DNA of 64,000 nt from Bradyrhizobium sp. WSM471 (GTDB lineage: Bacteria > Pseudomonadota > Alphaproteobacteria > Rhizobiales > Xanthobacteraceae): assembly GCF_000244915.1 (NCBI RefSeq), contig NZ_CM001442.1, positions 2,790,001 through 2,854,000 of the forward strand, read 5' to 3'. The position numbers and the translations under genes were made by a program. How positions within the stretch are numbered: the first letter of the stretch is position 1; every line of letters starts with the position of its first letter. The notes beneath the pieces were generated by a model. That model made no database searches. It worked only from the letters and a program-made list of their open reading frames with translations, and was not told the DNA's origin. Shown piece by piece: positions 44,523 through 52,442 of this stretch.

Positions 44523-44635
44523 AGGACGGATTGTGCCCTTATCGAAAGACCGAGAACGTTTCGCGATGCGAAGAAGGATTACGCCAAGCCGGGCTGCCGG
44601 AGTAACGAGCACTCAAGCCTTATGACTGGCACTTC

Positions 44636-44735
44636 CGGTTTTGGCCCTTAGCCGACCTCTTGGCTGACACCGAGCTTGTCCGCTCGTGACGGCGTAGCCG
44701 ACCGAAGCCCTCACGGACTTAAGAAATGACCCACG
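44636..44735. repeat. Dispersed repeat, degenerate copy
   Basis: TTTTGGCCCTTAGCCGACCT, CTTGTCCGCTCGTGAC and AATGACCCACGG recall the ends of the other copies (TCTGGCCC, GTCCGCT, TGACCCA) in altered order. Confidence 0.35.
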
Positions 44736-44821
44736 GTGCAAGTCTGCAGGGCATCTGTTGCGGGTCTCAGCAACCTGTTCGTCAACAACGATTGCGATCT
44801 ACGGTGGCTTGCCTTGAGAAT

Positions 44822-45103
44822 CTATTCGGCAACTCGCGACAGCTTCCCAAGCAGCTTCAACGCATCATCCAGCACCTCGCGAACCTGCTTTCGTTCAGCG
44901 ACCGCATCGCCCGTGAATGCGCCATGCGTCCGCGCATTCTGATTTCCCTGCGGCGCGCCTGATTTCCGTGCGCCGCCGTGCATGCGGCAGCGGGACTTGC
45001 CGTGCACTGCGGGCGCGCGGCAGGTGGTGCCGCGTCGCGTTTCGGCGCCGCAACGCGGGCTCGTCCACATCGCGCTCGTGTTGCGGATGTGATCGCCGCT
45101 CAT
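44822..45103 (-). CDS. Small protein with CGAxTRxGxxC / CRMHGG motif
   Basis: A 93-residue protein. The core SPRCGAETRRGTTCRAPAV, then KSRCRMHGGARKSGAPQGNQ and NARTHGAF is a conserved Cys/His pattern known from many small rhizobial and phage-associated proteins of unknown function; it could bind a metal. The C-terminal 30 residues are helical. Its start overlaps the stop of the upstream gene (ATGA), so the two are translationally coupled. It may work with nucleic acid, but this is inference. Confidence 0.8.
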   Translation of the reverse strand: MSGDHIRNTSAMWTSPRCGAETRRGTTCRAPAVHGKSRCRMHGGARKSGAPQGNQNARTHGAFTGDAVAERKQVREVLDDALKLLGKLSRVAE

Positions 45104-45756
45104 GCGCTGGCGCCATGTCTGGATTCGGCCCGTTCGTATTCGCCGGCCTCGCGCGGCGGGACTGGTCCTGCGGCCGTCGCAAGGTTCGGCGCCGCGACGA
45201 TCATGCTCGCGTGTTGCGTGACGTTGCCCACGATCGCCCTGCCGCCGTCCTGCACCGACAAATTCCGGACCGTGATCGCGCGCTCGCCGTTGTTGCGGTG
45301 CTGGCTCAGTGCCTCGATCTGGCTTGCGAAGGTGCGGGCCAGCCGGGTCAGGGCGCGTGTGAGGCTCTCCTGCTGCGGAATGTCGTCGGTGAGGCCGAGG
45401 CGGCAGGCGGAGCGCATCGCTGCGGCGTGAACGGACACCATCTGCACTGCGAGCATGGCCTCGATCGAGTCCTTCGGCGCGATATTCTTCACCAGCGAGA
45501 TCAGGAAGGCGAGGTTGGCTTCATCGGGCTTGCGCCCGATCACGCTGGCCTTCACCAATTGGCTGAGCAGACCATGCAGCGCGTCGCGGTCGGCGGCGCC
45601 GAGCGCCTCGGCGAGTAACCGTTCGCCGGCTTGCGGGTCGGCATGGCGGATCGCAATCCGCCGCTTGTAGAGCTTGACCCGCGGGCTCGCGGCGGGGCCG
45701 CTGCGATCGTTTGCCGCAACCGGCAGCGTGCTGTGGCGTTTCGCAGATGTCGTCAT
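45100..45756 (-). CDS. Conserved-type hypothetical protein coupled to the CRMHGG gene
   Basis: A 218-residue soluble protein starting MTTSAKRHSTLPVAANDRSG. It is mainly helical, with a middle region DALHGLLSQLVKASVIGRKP and a C-terminal strand-rich segment RAITVRNLSVQDGGRAIVGN. No family function is known to me. AGGA lies eight bases before the ATG. The pair resembles genes found near phage or plasmid functions, but no such genes are visible here. Upstream lies a 4 x 16-base tandem repeat. Confidence 0.7.
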   Translation of the reverse strand: MTTSAKRHSTLPVAANDRSGPAASPRVKLYKRRIAIRHADPQAGERLLAEALGAADRDALHGLLSQLVKASVIGRKPDEANLAFLISLVKNIAPKDSIEAMLAVQMVSVHAAAMRSACRLGLTDDIPQQESLTRALTRLARTFASQIEALSQHRNNGERAITVRNLSVQDGGRAIVGNVTQHASMIVAAPNLATAAGPVPPREAGEYERAESRHGASA

Positions 45757-45968
45757 GTGCTGTGTCCTTTGCCCGCGCGGGCGCATTGCGCGCGACATCG
45801 ATCGCTCGCTGCGCGCCTGTGGGATTTTCGGGATGTTGATGAAGGGCTTATGCGCAATTGCCGCGAGGCGCCCCGTGGTCGGGCGGCGTGGACGCTGGCG
45901 AATGTTGCGATGATGGCATTCTGCCAGTGTTTTGCCCGACGAGTCAAACGAAGATTGCAAAGCGCGCA

Positions 45969-46032
45969 ATCCTCGTTCGTGCAAATCCTTGTTCGTGCGA
46001 GTCCTTGTTCTTGCAAGTCCTTGATTTCGCAA
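45969..46032. repeat. Tandem repeat, four 16-base units
   Basis: The units are ATCCTCGTTCGTGCAA, ATCCTTGTTCGTGCGA, GTCCTTGTTCTTGCAA and GTCCTTGATTTCGCAA. They lie about 210 bases upstream of the coupled unknown pair and in the leader region before the Bug receptor. They are not in a convincing gene. Confidence 0.8.
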
Positions 46033-46212
46033 GTGCCGGCTACTGTGCATGGGGTTGTTTTCACGTTTTTTGTTTTGAAGCTGCTCCGACCTGCCGCGCG
46101 ACGGAATGCCAGCGTGCAAACGCGATTGCGAAATCCGGCGCACCCCCTCATCATGATCTGCGAATGCGCCGCCTCATGCAAAAGAGGCCTGAGTCGCCTG
46201 GGGAGAGAACGA

Positions 46213-47187
46213 ATGCAACGAACGCTTCGCCTGCTGGCGATCGTCGCCGGATTGTGCGCGACGACCGGGGCCTTTGCGCAGAAATATCCGGTGCGGCCGG
46301 TCAAGATCATGGTCGGCTTCAGCGCGGGCGGCCCGGTCGACGTCGTCGCGCGCATCGTCGCCGATCGGCTGAGCAACAAGCTCGGACAAGCCTTCGTGGT
46401 CGAGAACCGCGCCGGCGCCAACGGCATGATCGCCGCCGAAGGCGTCGCGCGTGCGGAAGGCGACGGCTACACGATGCTGGCCTGCAACTCCTCCACCATC
46501 ACGCTCAACAAGACGCTGTTCAGGGATATCCGCTACGATCCGGAAAAAGACTTCGCGCCGCTCACCACCGTCGTGTCCGCGCCGCTCGTGCTCGTGGTCA
46601 ATCCGGAGAATCCCAAGACGGCCAACATCAACACCGTCGCCGATCTCGTCGCGGCGGCAAGGGCCGCGCCCGGCGCGCTTGCCTACGGCTCGGGCGGCAA
46701 CGGCAACCTCGCCCATCTCGCCATGGAGCTGCTCAGCCAGAAGGCCGGCGTCAAGATGATCCACGTGCCCTATCGCGGCGGTGCTGCGTCCGAGGTCGGC
46801 ATCCTCGCGCAGGAGGTCCTGGCGGTGTTCGATCCCTTGTCCGCCGTGCCGCTGGTGAAGGCCGGCAAGCTGCGCGCGCTCGCGGTGTCCTCAGCCGAGC
46901 GGCTGCCGGCGCTGCCGGATGTGCCGACCGTCGCGGAAGCCGGCTATCCCGGCTTCGACATCTCGTTCTGGGTCGGCTTCTTCATGCCGAAAGCAACGCC
47001 CGCGTCGACGCTGGAGATGCTGCATCGGGAGATCGTCGCCGCCGCCAACGATCCGGTGTTACGGGAGCGGCTGGAGACGCAGGGCGTCGTCAGCGTGCTG
47101 AGTCCTGCCGAGTATGCGGCCAAGATCGCAAAGGAGACCAAGGAGCTCGCCGAAGTCGTGGCGGCCGCGAACATCAAGGCGGAGTAG
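46213..47187 (+). CDS. Bug-family tripartite tricarboxylate transporter receptor
   Basis: A 324-residue periplasmic receptor. The signal peptide is MQRTLRLLAIVAGLCATTGA, ending near FAQ. The mature start KYPVRPVKIMVGFSAGGPVD and later KMIHVPYRGGAASEVGILAQ and PALPDVPTVAEAGYPGFD are typical of the Bug (TctC) family. It should bind a carboxylate or similar small molecule. No TctA/TctB membrane genes are nearby, as is usual for the many orphan Bug receptors. GGGGAGAG precedes the ATG. Confidence 0.92.
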   Translation: MQRTLRLLAIVAGLCATTGAFAQKYPVRPVKIMVGFSAGGPVDVVARIVADRLSNKLGQAFVVENRAGANGMIAAEGVARAEGDGYTMLACNSSTITLNKTLFRDIRYDPEKDFAPLTTVVSAPLVLVVNPENPKTANINTVADLVAAARAAPGALAYGSGGNGNLAHLAMELLSQKAGVKMIHVPYRGGAASEVGILAQEVLAVFDPLSAVPLVKAGKLRALAVSSAERLPALPDVPTVAEAGYPGFDISFWVGFFMPKATPASTLEMLHREIVAAANDPVLRERLETQGVVSVLSPAEYAAKIAKETKELAEVVAAANIKAE

Positions 47188-47659
47188 CGCGTCTGCTTGG
47201 CGTGATGTCGACCACCTCCGCCAGCCGCTCGAGCAGAGGGCGCTGTCCGGCGTTGATCTTCTCGTGCGCTTCCGCGAGCGTGAACCATTCTGCACGGTCG
47301 ACCTCCGGGAAGGTCTGACGTTTGCCGCTGCGCGGCGGCCATTCCATCTCGAAAGTGTTGCTGCGAATGCTGCGCAAATCGTCGTCGAACTCGGCCGCGA
47401 ACGCGGAGACGACCTTGCCGCCGCGCTGCTTGACCTGACCAAGCGAAGTCAGCGGCGTGGACAGCTCAAGTCGAAGCTCCTCCGCAAACTCCCGTCGCGC
47501 GGCGATCTCTGCGTCTTCTCCGTCCGCATACTCGCCCTTCGGGATCGACCATGCACCGAGGTCCTTGTTGCGCCAGAACGGTCCTCCGGGATGAACGAGC
47601 AGGACCTCGACCTCCAGGCGCTTCCGATAGGCAATGATCCCGGCGCTTTTCGATGGCAT
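47174..47659 (-). CDS. Nudix hydrolase
   Basis: A 161-residue cytoplasmic enzyme of the Nudix family. The box reads GEYADGEDAEIAARREFAEE, matching G-x5-E-x7-REUxEE; the final glycine position is Arg. The start MPSKSAGIIAYRKRLEVEVL is usual for NTP-pyrophosphatase-like members (the ADP-ribose / Ap4A branch is not decided). The 3' end overlaps the convergent Bug gene by 14 bases. Confidence 0.9.
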   Translation of the reverse strand: MPSKSAGIIAYRKRLEVEVLLVHPGGPFWRNKDLGAWSIPKGEYADGEDAEIAARREFAEELRLELSTPLTSLGQVKQRGGKVVSAFAAEFDDDLRSIRSNTFEMEWPPRSGKRQTFPEVDRAEWFTLAEAHEKINAGQRPLLERLAEVVDITPSRRATPP

Positions 47660-47726
47660 CGCTGGTTCCGTGCAGGCGGCGCATAGCGTAGGTCAATTAG
47701 CCAACGTTTCAAGTGAACGCGGACCG

Positions 47727-47756
47727 CCGGAAGCCGCTCCATTGAGCGGCTTCCGG
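47727..47756. terminator. Strong hairpin after the lytic transglycosylase gene
   Basis: CCGGAAGCCGCTC-CATT-GAGCGGCTTCCGG is a perfect 13-base stem that lies nine bases after the minus-strand stop at 47765. No long T tract follows. Confidence 0.7.
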
Positions 47757-47764
47757 GTTTCGCA

Positions 47765-48721
47765 TCAGCCCGAAGATCGTTCGCGCGCTGCAAAACGGAT
47801 AGCGCGGGCCTTCGCGCTCTTTCCCGCCGCGCGCGCGGCGATCATGCTGCGTGCCTTGCCGTGGGTGCTCTTCCGGATCAGGGACGCGAGCCGCTTGCGC
47901 GCGCGGCTGGCCGTCAACCGCGCCGCCAGTTGCTCCGCCTTGCGAATGATGGTCGTGACCGAGGGTGTCAGGTTCACCGGAACCCAGGCGACGTCTTTGG
48001 TCTTGGACAGGCTGCCGATGCCCTCGCATGGAGCTTCGCGCGGCAGGTCGATCCGGATCGCGAGGGCTTCCGCGCGTTCGGTCCAGTCCTCAGCCTTGGT
48101 GCCGGTGATGATGCGGACATAGTCGCGTGTCTCGCGCGGCAGCTCGCTCTCTTTGGCGAGCCATTTCTGGATCCGGCCGGGGCCTGCGTTGTAGGCGGCT
48201 GCGGCAAGGCCGAGATTGCCGAAATCGTCGCGCAGCTTGCGCAGGAATTTGGCCGATGCCGGCAGCGCCTTCATCGCGTCGAACGGATCATCCAGCCCGA
48301 CCTCCGCTGCGGTTTCCGGCATGAACTGTGCGACTCCTTGCGCACCGGCCTGGCTGACTTCGTTCGACTTGAAGCGGCTCTCCTGCCAGATCAGGCGCGC
48401 GAAGAACGGCACGGGAATGCCGCTGGCTTCGGCAGCGCCACGAAGCGCGTGGCAGAATCGCTCCGTCGGCGAAGCCGGCGCCTGCGCGATGGGTTCAACC
48501 GCCCGCGGCGGCGCGGGTGTCTCCTCATAGGCCGCGCGCGCATTGGCAAGCTCGAGGGCCTGCACGCTTGCGAGGAACAGCTCGACCACGGGAACAAGTG
48601 GCGAGGCCTGAGTGTTTTGAAGAACGGCACGGTCGAAAGCTGATGTTTGGCGGGACGCCGACGGATCGAAGTCGCACATCAGAATCATGAACGCGGCGCA
48701 AGCCGCGACGACAAATCGCAT
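47765..48721 (-). CDS. Lytic transglycosylase (SLT domain), secreted
   Basis: A 318-residue protein with an N-terminal signal-like segment (MRFVVAACAAFMILMCDFDP). The SLT domain spans about residues 95 to 200: FARLIWQESRFKSNEVSQAG with catalytic Glu114, GAQGVAQFMPETAAEVG, and AAAYNAGPGRIQKWL. It cleaves peptidoglycan between MurNAc and GlcNAc, forming anhydro-MurNAc. The C-terminal region is Arg/Ala/Lys-rich. It is divergent from an L,D-transpeptidase, like the pair at 31-33.7 kb. Confidence 0.92.
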   Translation of the reverse strand: MRFVVAACAAFMILMCDFDPSASRQTSAFDRAVLQNTQASPLVPVVELFLASVQALELANARAAYEETPAPPRAVEPIAQAPASPTERFCHALRGAAEASGIPVPFFARLIWQESRFKSNEVSQAGAQGVAQFMPETAAEVGLDDPFDAMKALPASAKFLRKLRDDFGNLGLAAAAYNAGPGRIQKWLAKESELPRETRDYVRIITGTKAEDWTERAEALAIRIDLPREAPCEGIGSLSKTKDVAWVPVNLTPSVTTIIRKAEQLAARLTASRARKRLASLIRKSTHGKARSMIAARAAGKSAKARAIRFAARERSSG

Positions 48722-48904
48722 TTGCTGGAGCAACCTCGAACTGTGGGTGAACGGCCGGCGGTGCGCCGACGCTAAGGAGTTCTTAACCCTGCGATTGCGG
48801 CAAAGCTGCGGTCTCGTCGGTTCCGCCGGTGTTACTACGGTGTTCCCGCCGGGAAACTCTCTGCTCCGCGAATTTGCGGGCATTGGCGAATTGGGACGAA
48901 CGAG

Positions 48905-49939
48905 ATGATGCGGTGGATGCTGGGCGCGGTGATTTTGCTGTCGGTGATCTCTCCGGCGCTTGCGGGCAATCTCGATGCAGCAGCGGTGAACGATGCTGCG
49001 CGTCCCGCCAAGCCACCTGCTAGCGACAAGCTCAACGCCGCAATCGTGAAGCTTCAGATTCTGCTCGATCGTGCCCGGTTCTCGCCCGGGGAGATCGACG
49101 GCAAGCTCGGCGAGAACGCGCAGAAGGCGCTGAAGGCATTCGCCGAGCAGAACGGCGTTGCATCCGACAAAATGATCGCACCGGAGCTTTGGGACAAGTT
49201 GAATGCCGCGAGCGAAGGCCCTGTCCTCGTCGAATACAAGATCACCGACGCCGATGTGAAGGGGCCGTTTCTGAAGGAGCTGCCCGGCAAGCTTGATGAC
49301 ATGAAGCCGCTGAAGGCGCTGAGCTACACCAGTCCGCTCGAAGGGCTTGCCGAGAAATTCCACATGAGCGCAGACCTGCTTCGGACGCTCAATCCCGGTA
49401 AGTCCTTCGACAAGGCTGGAGAGACGATTACCGTTGCGAATGTCTCTGCACGAAGCGAGCTACCAGATGTTGCGCGGCTCGAGATCGACAAGAAGAACGG
49501 CACGCTGAAAGCATTCGATGGGGGCGGCACCCTGATCGCCTTCTATCCCGCGTCAATCGGAAGTCCGGATCGTCCGACGCCGAGCGGTACGCTCAAGATC
49601 ACCAGCACGCACGAGAATCCGGTCTATCACTACAACCCCGACTACAAGTTCAGAAGCGTCAGATCGAAAAAGCCGTTCGATGTTCAGCCGGGCCCGAACA
49701 ATCCGGTGGGAGCATACTGGATCGGCTTGTCCGCACAGGGTTACGGCATCCACGGAACGGCGGAGCCCGACAGGGTCAGCAAGTCCGCGTCGCATGGCTG
49801 CGTCAGGCTGACCAATTGGGACGTGCGCGCGCTGGGCGAACACGTCAAGCGCGGCATGCCGGTGGTCTTCCTGGATCCGCCGACGGACTCCTCGTCCGAG
49901 CAGCAGGGGAAGTCCGGCGGCAGGCGCGCCTCGAACTAG
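48905..49939 (+). CDS. L,D-transpeptidase with peptidoglycan-binding domain, secreted
   Basis: A 344-residue periplasmic enzyme. The signal peptide (MMRWMLGAVILLSVISPALA) is followed by a PG_binding_1-type domain (about 42 to 100), a LysM-like stretch (about 144 to 180, LEGLAEKFHMSADLLRTLNP), and a YkuD catalytic domain with His283 and Cys299 in SASHGCVRL. It should crosslink peptidoglycan 3-3 or anchor proteins. It is divergent from a lytic transglycosylase gene with about 180 bases between starts. Confidence 0.93.
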   Translation: MMRWMLGAVILLSVISPALAGNLDAAAVNDAARPAKPPASDKLNAAIVKLQILLDRARFSPGEIDGKLGENAQKALKAFAEQNGVASDKMIAPELWDKLNAASEGPVLVEYKITDADVKGPFLKELPGKLDDMKPLKALSYTSPLEGLAEKFHMSADLLRTLNPGKSFDKAGETITVANVSARSELPDVARLEIDKKNGTLKAFDGGGTLIAFYPASIGSPDRPTPSGTLKITSTHENPVYHYNPDYKFRSVRSKKPFDVQPGPNNPVGAYWIGLSAQGYGIHGTAEPDRVSKSASHGCVRLTNWDVRALGEHVKRGMPVVFLDPPTDSSSEQQGKSGGRRASN

Positions 49940-50005
49940 TCTTTGGGAAAGTCCTTGCGCATCGCGATCTCGGCGGCATCGCCGGGCGACAGCTTGTTAA
50001 AGAGT
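49936..50005 (-). pseudogene. C-terminal remnant of an unidentified gene
   Basis: On the minus strand the frame NKLSPGDAAEIAMRKDFPKD ends with a stop that overlaps the L,D-transpeptidase stop. It is short, has a stop just upstream, and looks like a decayed 3' end. The parent family is not known. Confidence 0.25.
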
Positions 50006-50014
50006 TAGTTCAAA

Positions 50015-50872
50015 TCAGCCGGCAACAAAGGAGAGCAGGGTGCCGTTCGCCTTGGCCGGCGGCACGCAGATCGCAGGCCCGCTGCGCACCGCTGCCGAAC
50101 CAAGCGCCTTCTCGGTAGCCGCGAGATCGCCGCTCACGAGCACCAGGGCAGCGCCACCGCGTTCGGAAAGACCCGCGAGCGGCACGCCGGGATAGCGTTT
50201 GCCGAGTTGCTCCAGCGTCAAGTAAACGAAATCGGCACGATCGCCACCGGAGGGCACGGTCACCGCGCCGTCGGCCTCGGCCTTCGGCTCGCGGTCGATC
50301 AGCCGTCCCAGATGCGAGGCGTCCTTCGCGGGATCGGGCGTCGCGATCAATGTCTGCTTGATGCGCTTGGCTGCATTGGCGTGCTTCATTAGCTCGGGAA
50401 TCCACACCGTCTCGCGCGTCTTGTGCTGGCAGGCGAAGATGCGCACGCCGCCGGGCGCTTCAGCGGTCGGCCACATGAAGGTGCGGAATTTCGCCGCCGA
50501 GATCGTGCCATCAGGCAGCGTCACGGGTCGTTCGAAATCGGTCGGGCCGATCGGCTCCAGGCCGCGCGCGCGGATTTCCTCCGCGCCGGCGGTGGAATCG
50601 ATCGCGGTGAAGGCAATGCGCTCGATGCCTTCGCCGCGCTTGTCAAGGAAGGCACGCGCCGGCGCGTTGTGCTCGGTCGCGGCGAGCACGCCAAGCAGCT
50701 CCATATAATCCGGGTCGAACATGATGGTGTAGTTGCCGGTGCCCATATGCGCGCTGTGGGTGCCGCGCGGCGAGATGGTGAAGCCGAGCTGCCGGTAGTT
50801 CTCGGCGGCTTTGTCGAGGTCCTGAACCATGACCACGGCGTGGTCGATACCGATGACGTTCTTGAGGGCCAC
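50015..50872 (-). CDS. Glyoxalase-like (VOC, Glyoxalase_3 type) protein
   Basis: A 285-residue protein. The N-terminal module MALKNVIGIDHAVVMVQDLD and GNYTIMFDPDYMELLGVLAA are clear VOC strands; the second half (about 150 to 285) is a second, diverged module with DFVYLTLEQLGKRYPGVPLA. The Glyoxalase_3 branch has no single known reaction; metal-dependent isomerase or lyase activity is possible. It stands alone. Confidence 0.85.
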   Translation of the reverse strand: MALKNVIGIDHAVVMVQDLDKAAENYRQLGFTISPRGTHSAHMGTGNYTIMFDPDYMELLGVLAATEHNAPARAFLDKRGEGIERIAFTAIDSTAGAEEIRARGLEPIGPTDFERPVTLPDGTISAAKFRTFMWPTAEAPGGVRIFACQHKTRETVWIPELMKHANAAKRIKQTLIATPDPAKDASHLGRLIDREPKAEADGAVTVPSGGDRADFVYLTLEQLGKRYPGVPLAGLSERGGAALVLVSGDLAATEKALGSAAVRSGPAICVPPAKANGTLLSFVAG

Positions 50873-51017
50873 TGTTCTTTCCCCGCATGCAAATTGACTT
50901 GAGGCCGCGCCGGGCCACTGCTTCTGTCTACGCCGGATAAGCGTTCAAGTCATTTTCAAATCGGCGGGACATGCAGAAATTTCGTTCCGCGAAAGCCGAT
51001 ATCGACGGGTGATGGCG

Positions 51018-52208
51018 TCAGCGCGCCTGCTCGATATAGGCGGCGAGGATGGCGCGCTCCTCGCTGGTCATTTCGGTGATGTTGCCCGGCGGCATCGCAT
51101 TGGACCAGGCAGCGACGCGGCCGATCAGGCGGATGTTGCGATGGATGTGCTCGGGCGCGTCGAGCAATATGCCCTTCGGCGCGGTGACGATGCCGGCCCA
51201 GACCGGCTCGGTCGCGTGGCACATGCTGCAGCGGGACATCACGATCTCCTCGACATTGGCAAGCGTCGGCTGCGCCGACAGCGCGCTTGCCTTGACCTCG
51301 CGTGGGCCGGCCGCCGAGAGGAACAGGATCGCGATCACGCCGACGGCTGCGACACCCCACACCCACCACGGCGATCTGCGTCCGGCATGACCCTCGTTGA
51401 AGAAATGACGGATCACGGGACCGAGCGCCAGGATGATGGCGACGATGATCCAGTTGAAGCGGGTGGCATAGAGCAGGGGATAATGGTTGCTGATCATCAG
51501 TACGACGACAGGCAGCGTCAGATAGTTGTTGTGGACCGAGCGCTCCTTGCTTGACTTGCCGAGCTTTGGATCGGGCGCCTGTCCTGCGATCAGGCTGGCC
51601 GCGATCTTTTTCTGGTTCGGGATGATCAGCGTGAAGACGTTGGCGACCATGATGGTGCCGATGATCGCCCCGATCTGATTGAAGGCGCCGCGGCCGCTCA
51701 ACACGTGGGTGAAAGCATAGGTCAACGCGACCAGGAACAGATAGCCGCCGATTGCGAAGGGCAGCTCGCGTTGCGCGAGCCCGGTACGGCAGGCGCCTTC
51801 GTAGAGCAGCCATGCCAGCGCCAGGCTACAGAGGCTGAACAAGCCGGCCTGGAATGGCGTGAGGTCGAGGATCGACTTGTCGACCAGGAACAAATCGGCT
51901 TCGAGATAATACACCACCACCATCAGCGCGAAACCGGACAGCCAGGTGGTGTAGGCCTCCCATTTGAACCAGGTCAGTTCGTCCGGCATCTGGGCGGGCG
52001 CGACCAGGTATTTCATGATCCGGTAGAAGCCGCCGCCATGGACCTGCCAGGCCTCGCCCTGCACGCCGTCCGGCAGATCGCTGTCAGGCTTGAGGCTGAG
52101 GTCGAGGGCGATGAAATAGAAGGAACTGCCGATCCAGGCGATCGCGGCGACCACGTGCAACCAGCGGAGCAGCAGGCTCGCCCATTCCGATATGATGGAT
52201 CCCCACAT
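51018..52208 (-). CDS. puuD: Membrane-bound urate hydroxylase PuuD with C-terminal cytochrome c
   Basis: A 396-residue protein: eight or so transmembrane helices (DUF989) followed by a periplasmic cytochrome c domain. The heme-binding motif CSMCH is at residues 327 to 331, with a likely Met ligand in SNAMPPGN. PuuD oxidises urate to 5-hydroxyisourate and passes electrons to the cytochrome c pool. The start MWGSIISEWASLLLRWLHVV was set by GGGG about eight bases before it. No other purine-degradation gene is in the window. It is divergent from a sorbosone-type dehydrogenase gene. Confidence 0.88.
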   Translation of the reverse strand: MWGSIISEWASLLLRWLHVVAAIAWIGSSFYFIALDLSLKPDSDLPDGVQGEAWQVHGGGFYRIMKYLVAPAQMPDELTWFKWEAYTTWLSGFALMVVVYYLEADLFLVDKSILDLTPFQAGLFSLCSLALAWLLYEGACRTGLAQRELPFAIGGYLFLVALTYAFTHVLSGRGAFNQIGAIIGTIMVANVFTLIIPNQKKIAASLIAGQAPDPKLGKSSKERSVHNNYLTLPVVVLMISNHYPLLYATRFNWIIVAIILALGPVIRHFFNEGHAGRRSPWWVWGVAAVGVIAILFLSAAGPREVKASALSAQPTLANVEEIVMSRCSMCHATEPVWAGIVTAPKGILLDAPEHIHRNIRLIGRVAAWSNAMPPGNITEMTSEERAILAAYIEQAR

Positions 52209-52442
52209 GACCACCCCAACAGATGCGACACCAATGCCGCAGCTTGATGACCGCAACCGGCGGCCCCGCCCTTACAATGTGTCGCACCGATCAGCCGCAT
52301 TTTCCAGTACGATGGGCTGCGGCTGATGCACATCGTGCGGGCATGAGCTGACGTGGGATTCGGCAGGCATTTGACCTGTCGCAGAACGTTTGCGCGCCAA
52401 TCGGCGTTGATGCGCCAGATGTAACGGCCGGGAGGAAATGAT

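Noticed and set aside
33792..44735. CRISPR array as an explanation of the repeats
   Set aside because: Copies are irregularly spaced by kilobases, differ in length, and no cas gene is present.
29567..45000. Prophage or integrative element
   Set aside because: No integrase, terminase, capsid or tRNA attachment site was found; the region is accessory-looking but has no element backbone.
48905..49160. Alternative start at the second ATG of the L,D-transpeptidase gene
   Set aside because: The second ATG is only three bases later (MM) and does not change the signal peptide.
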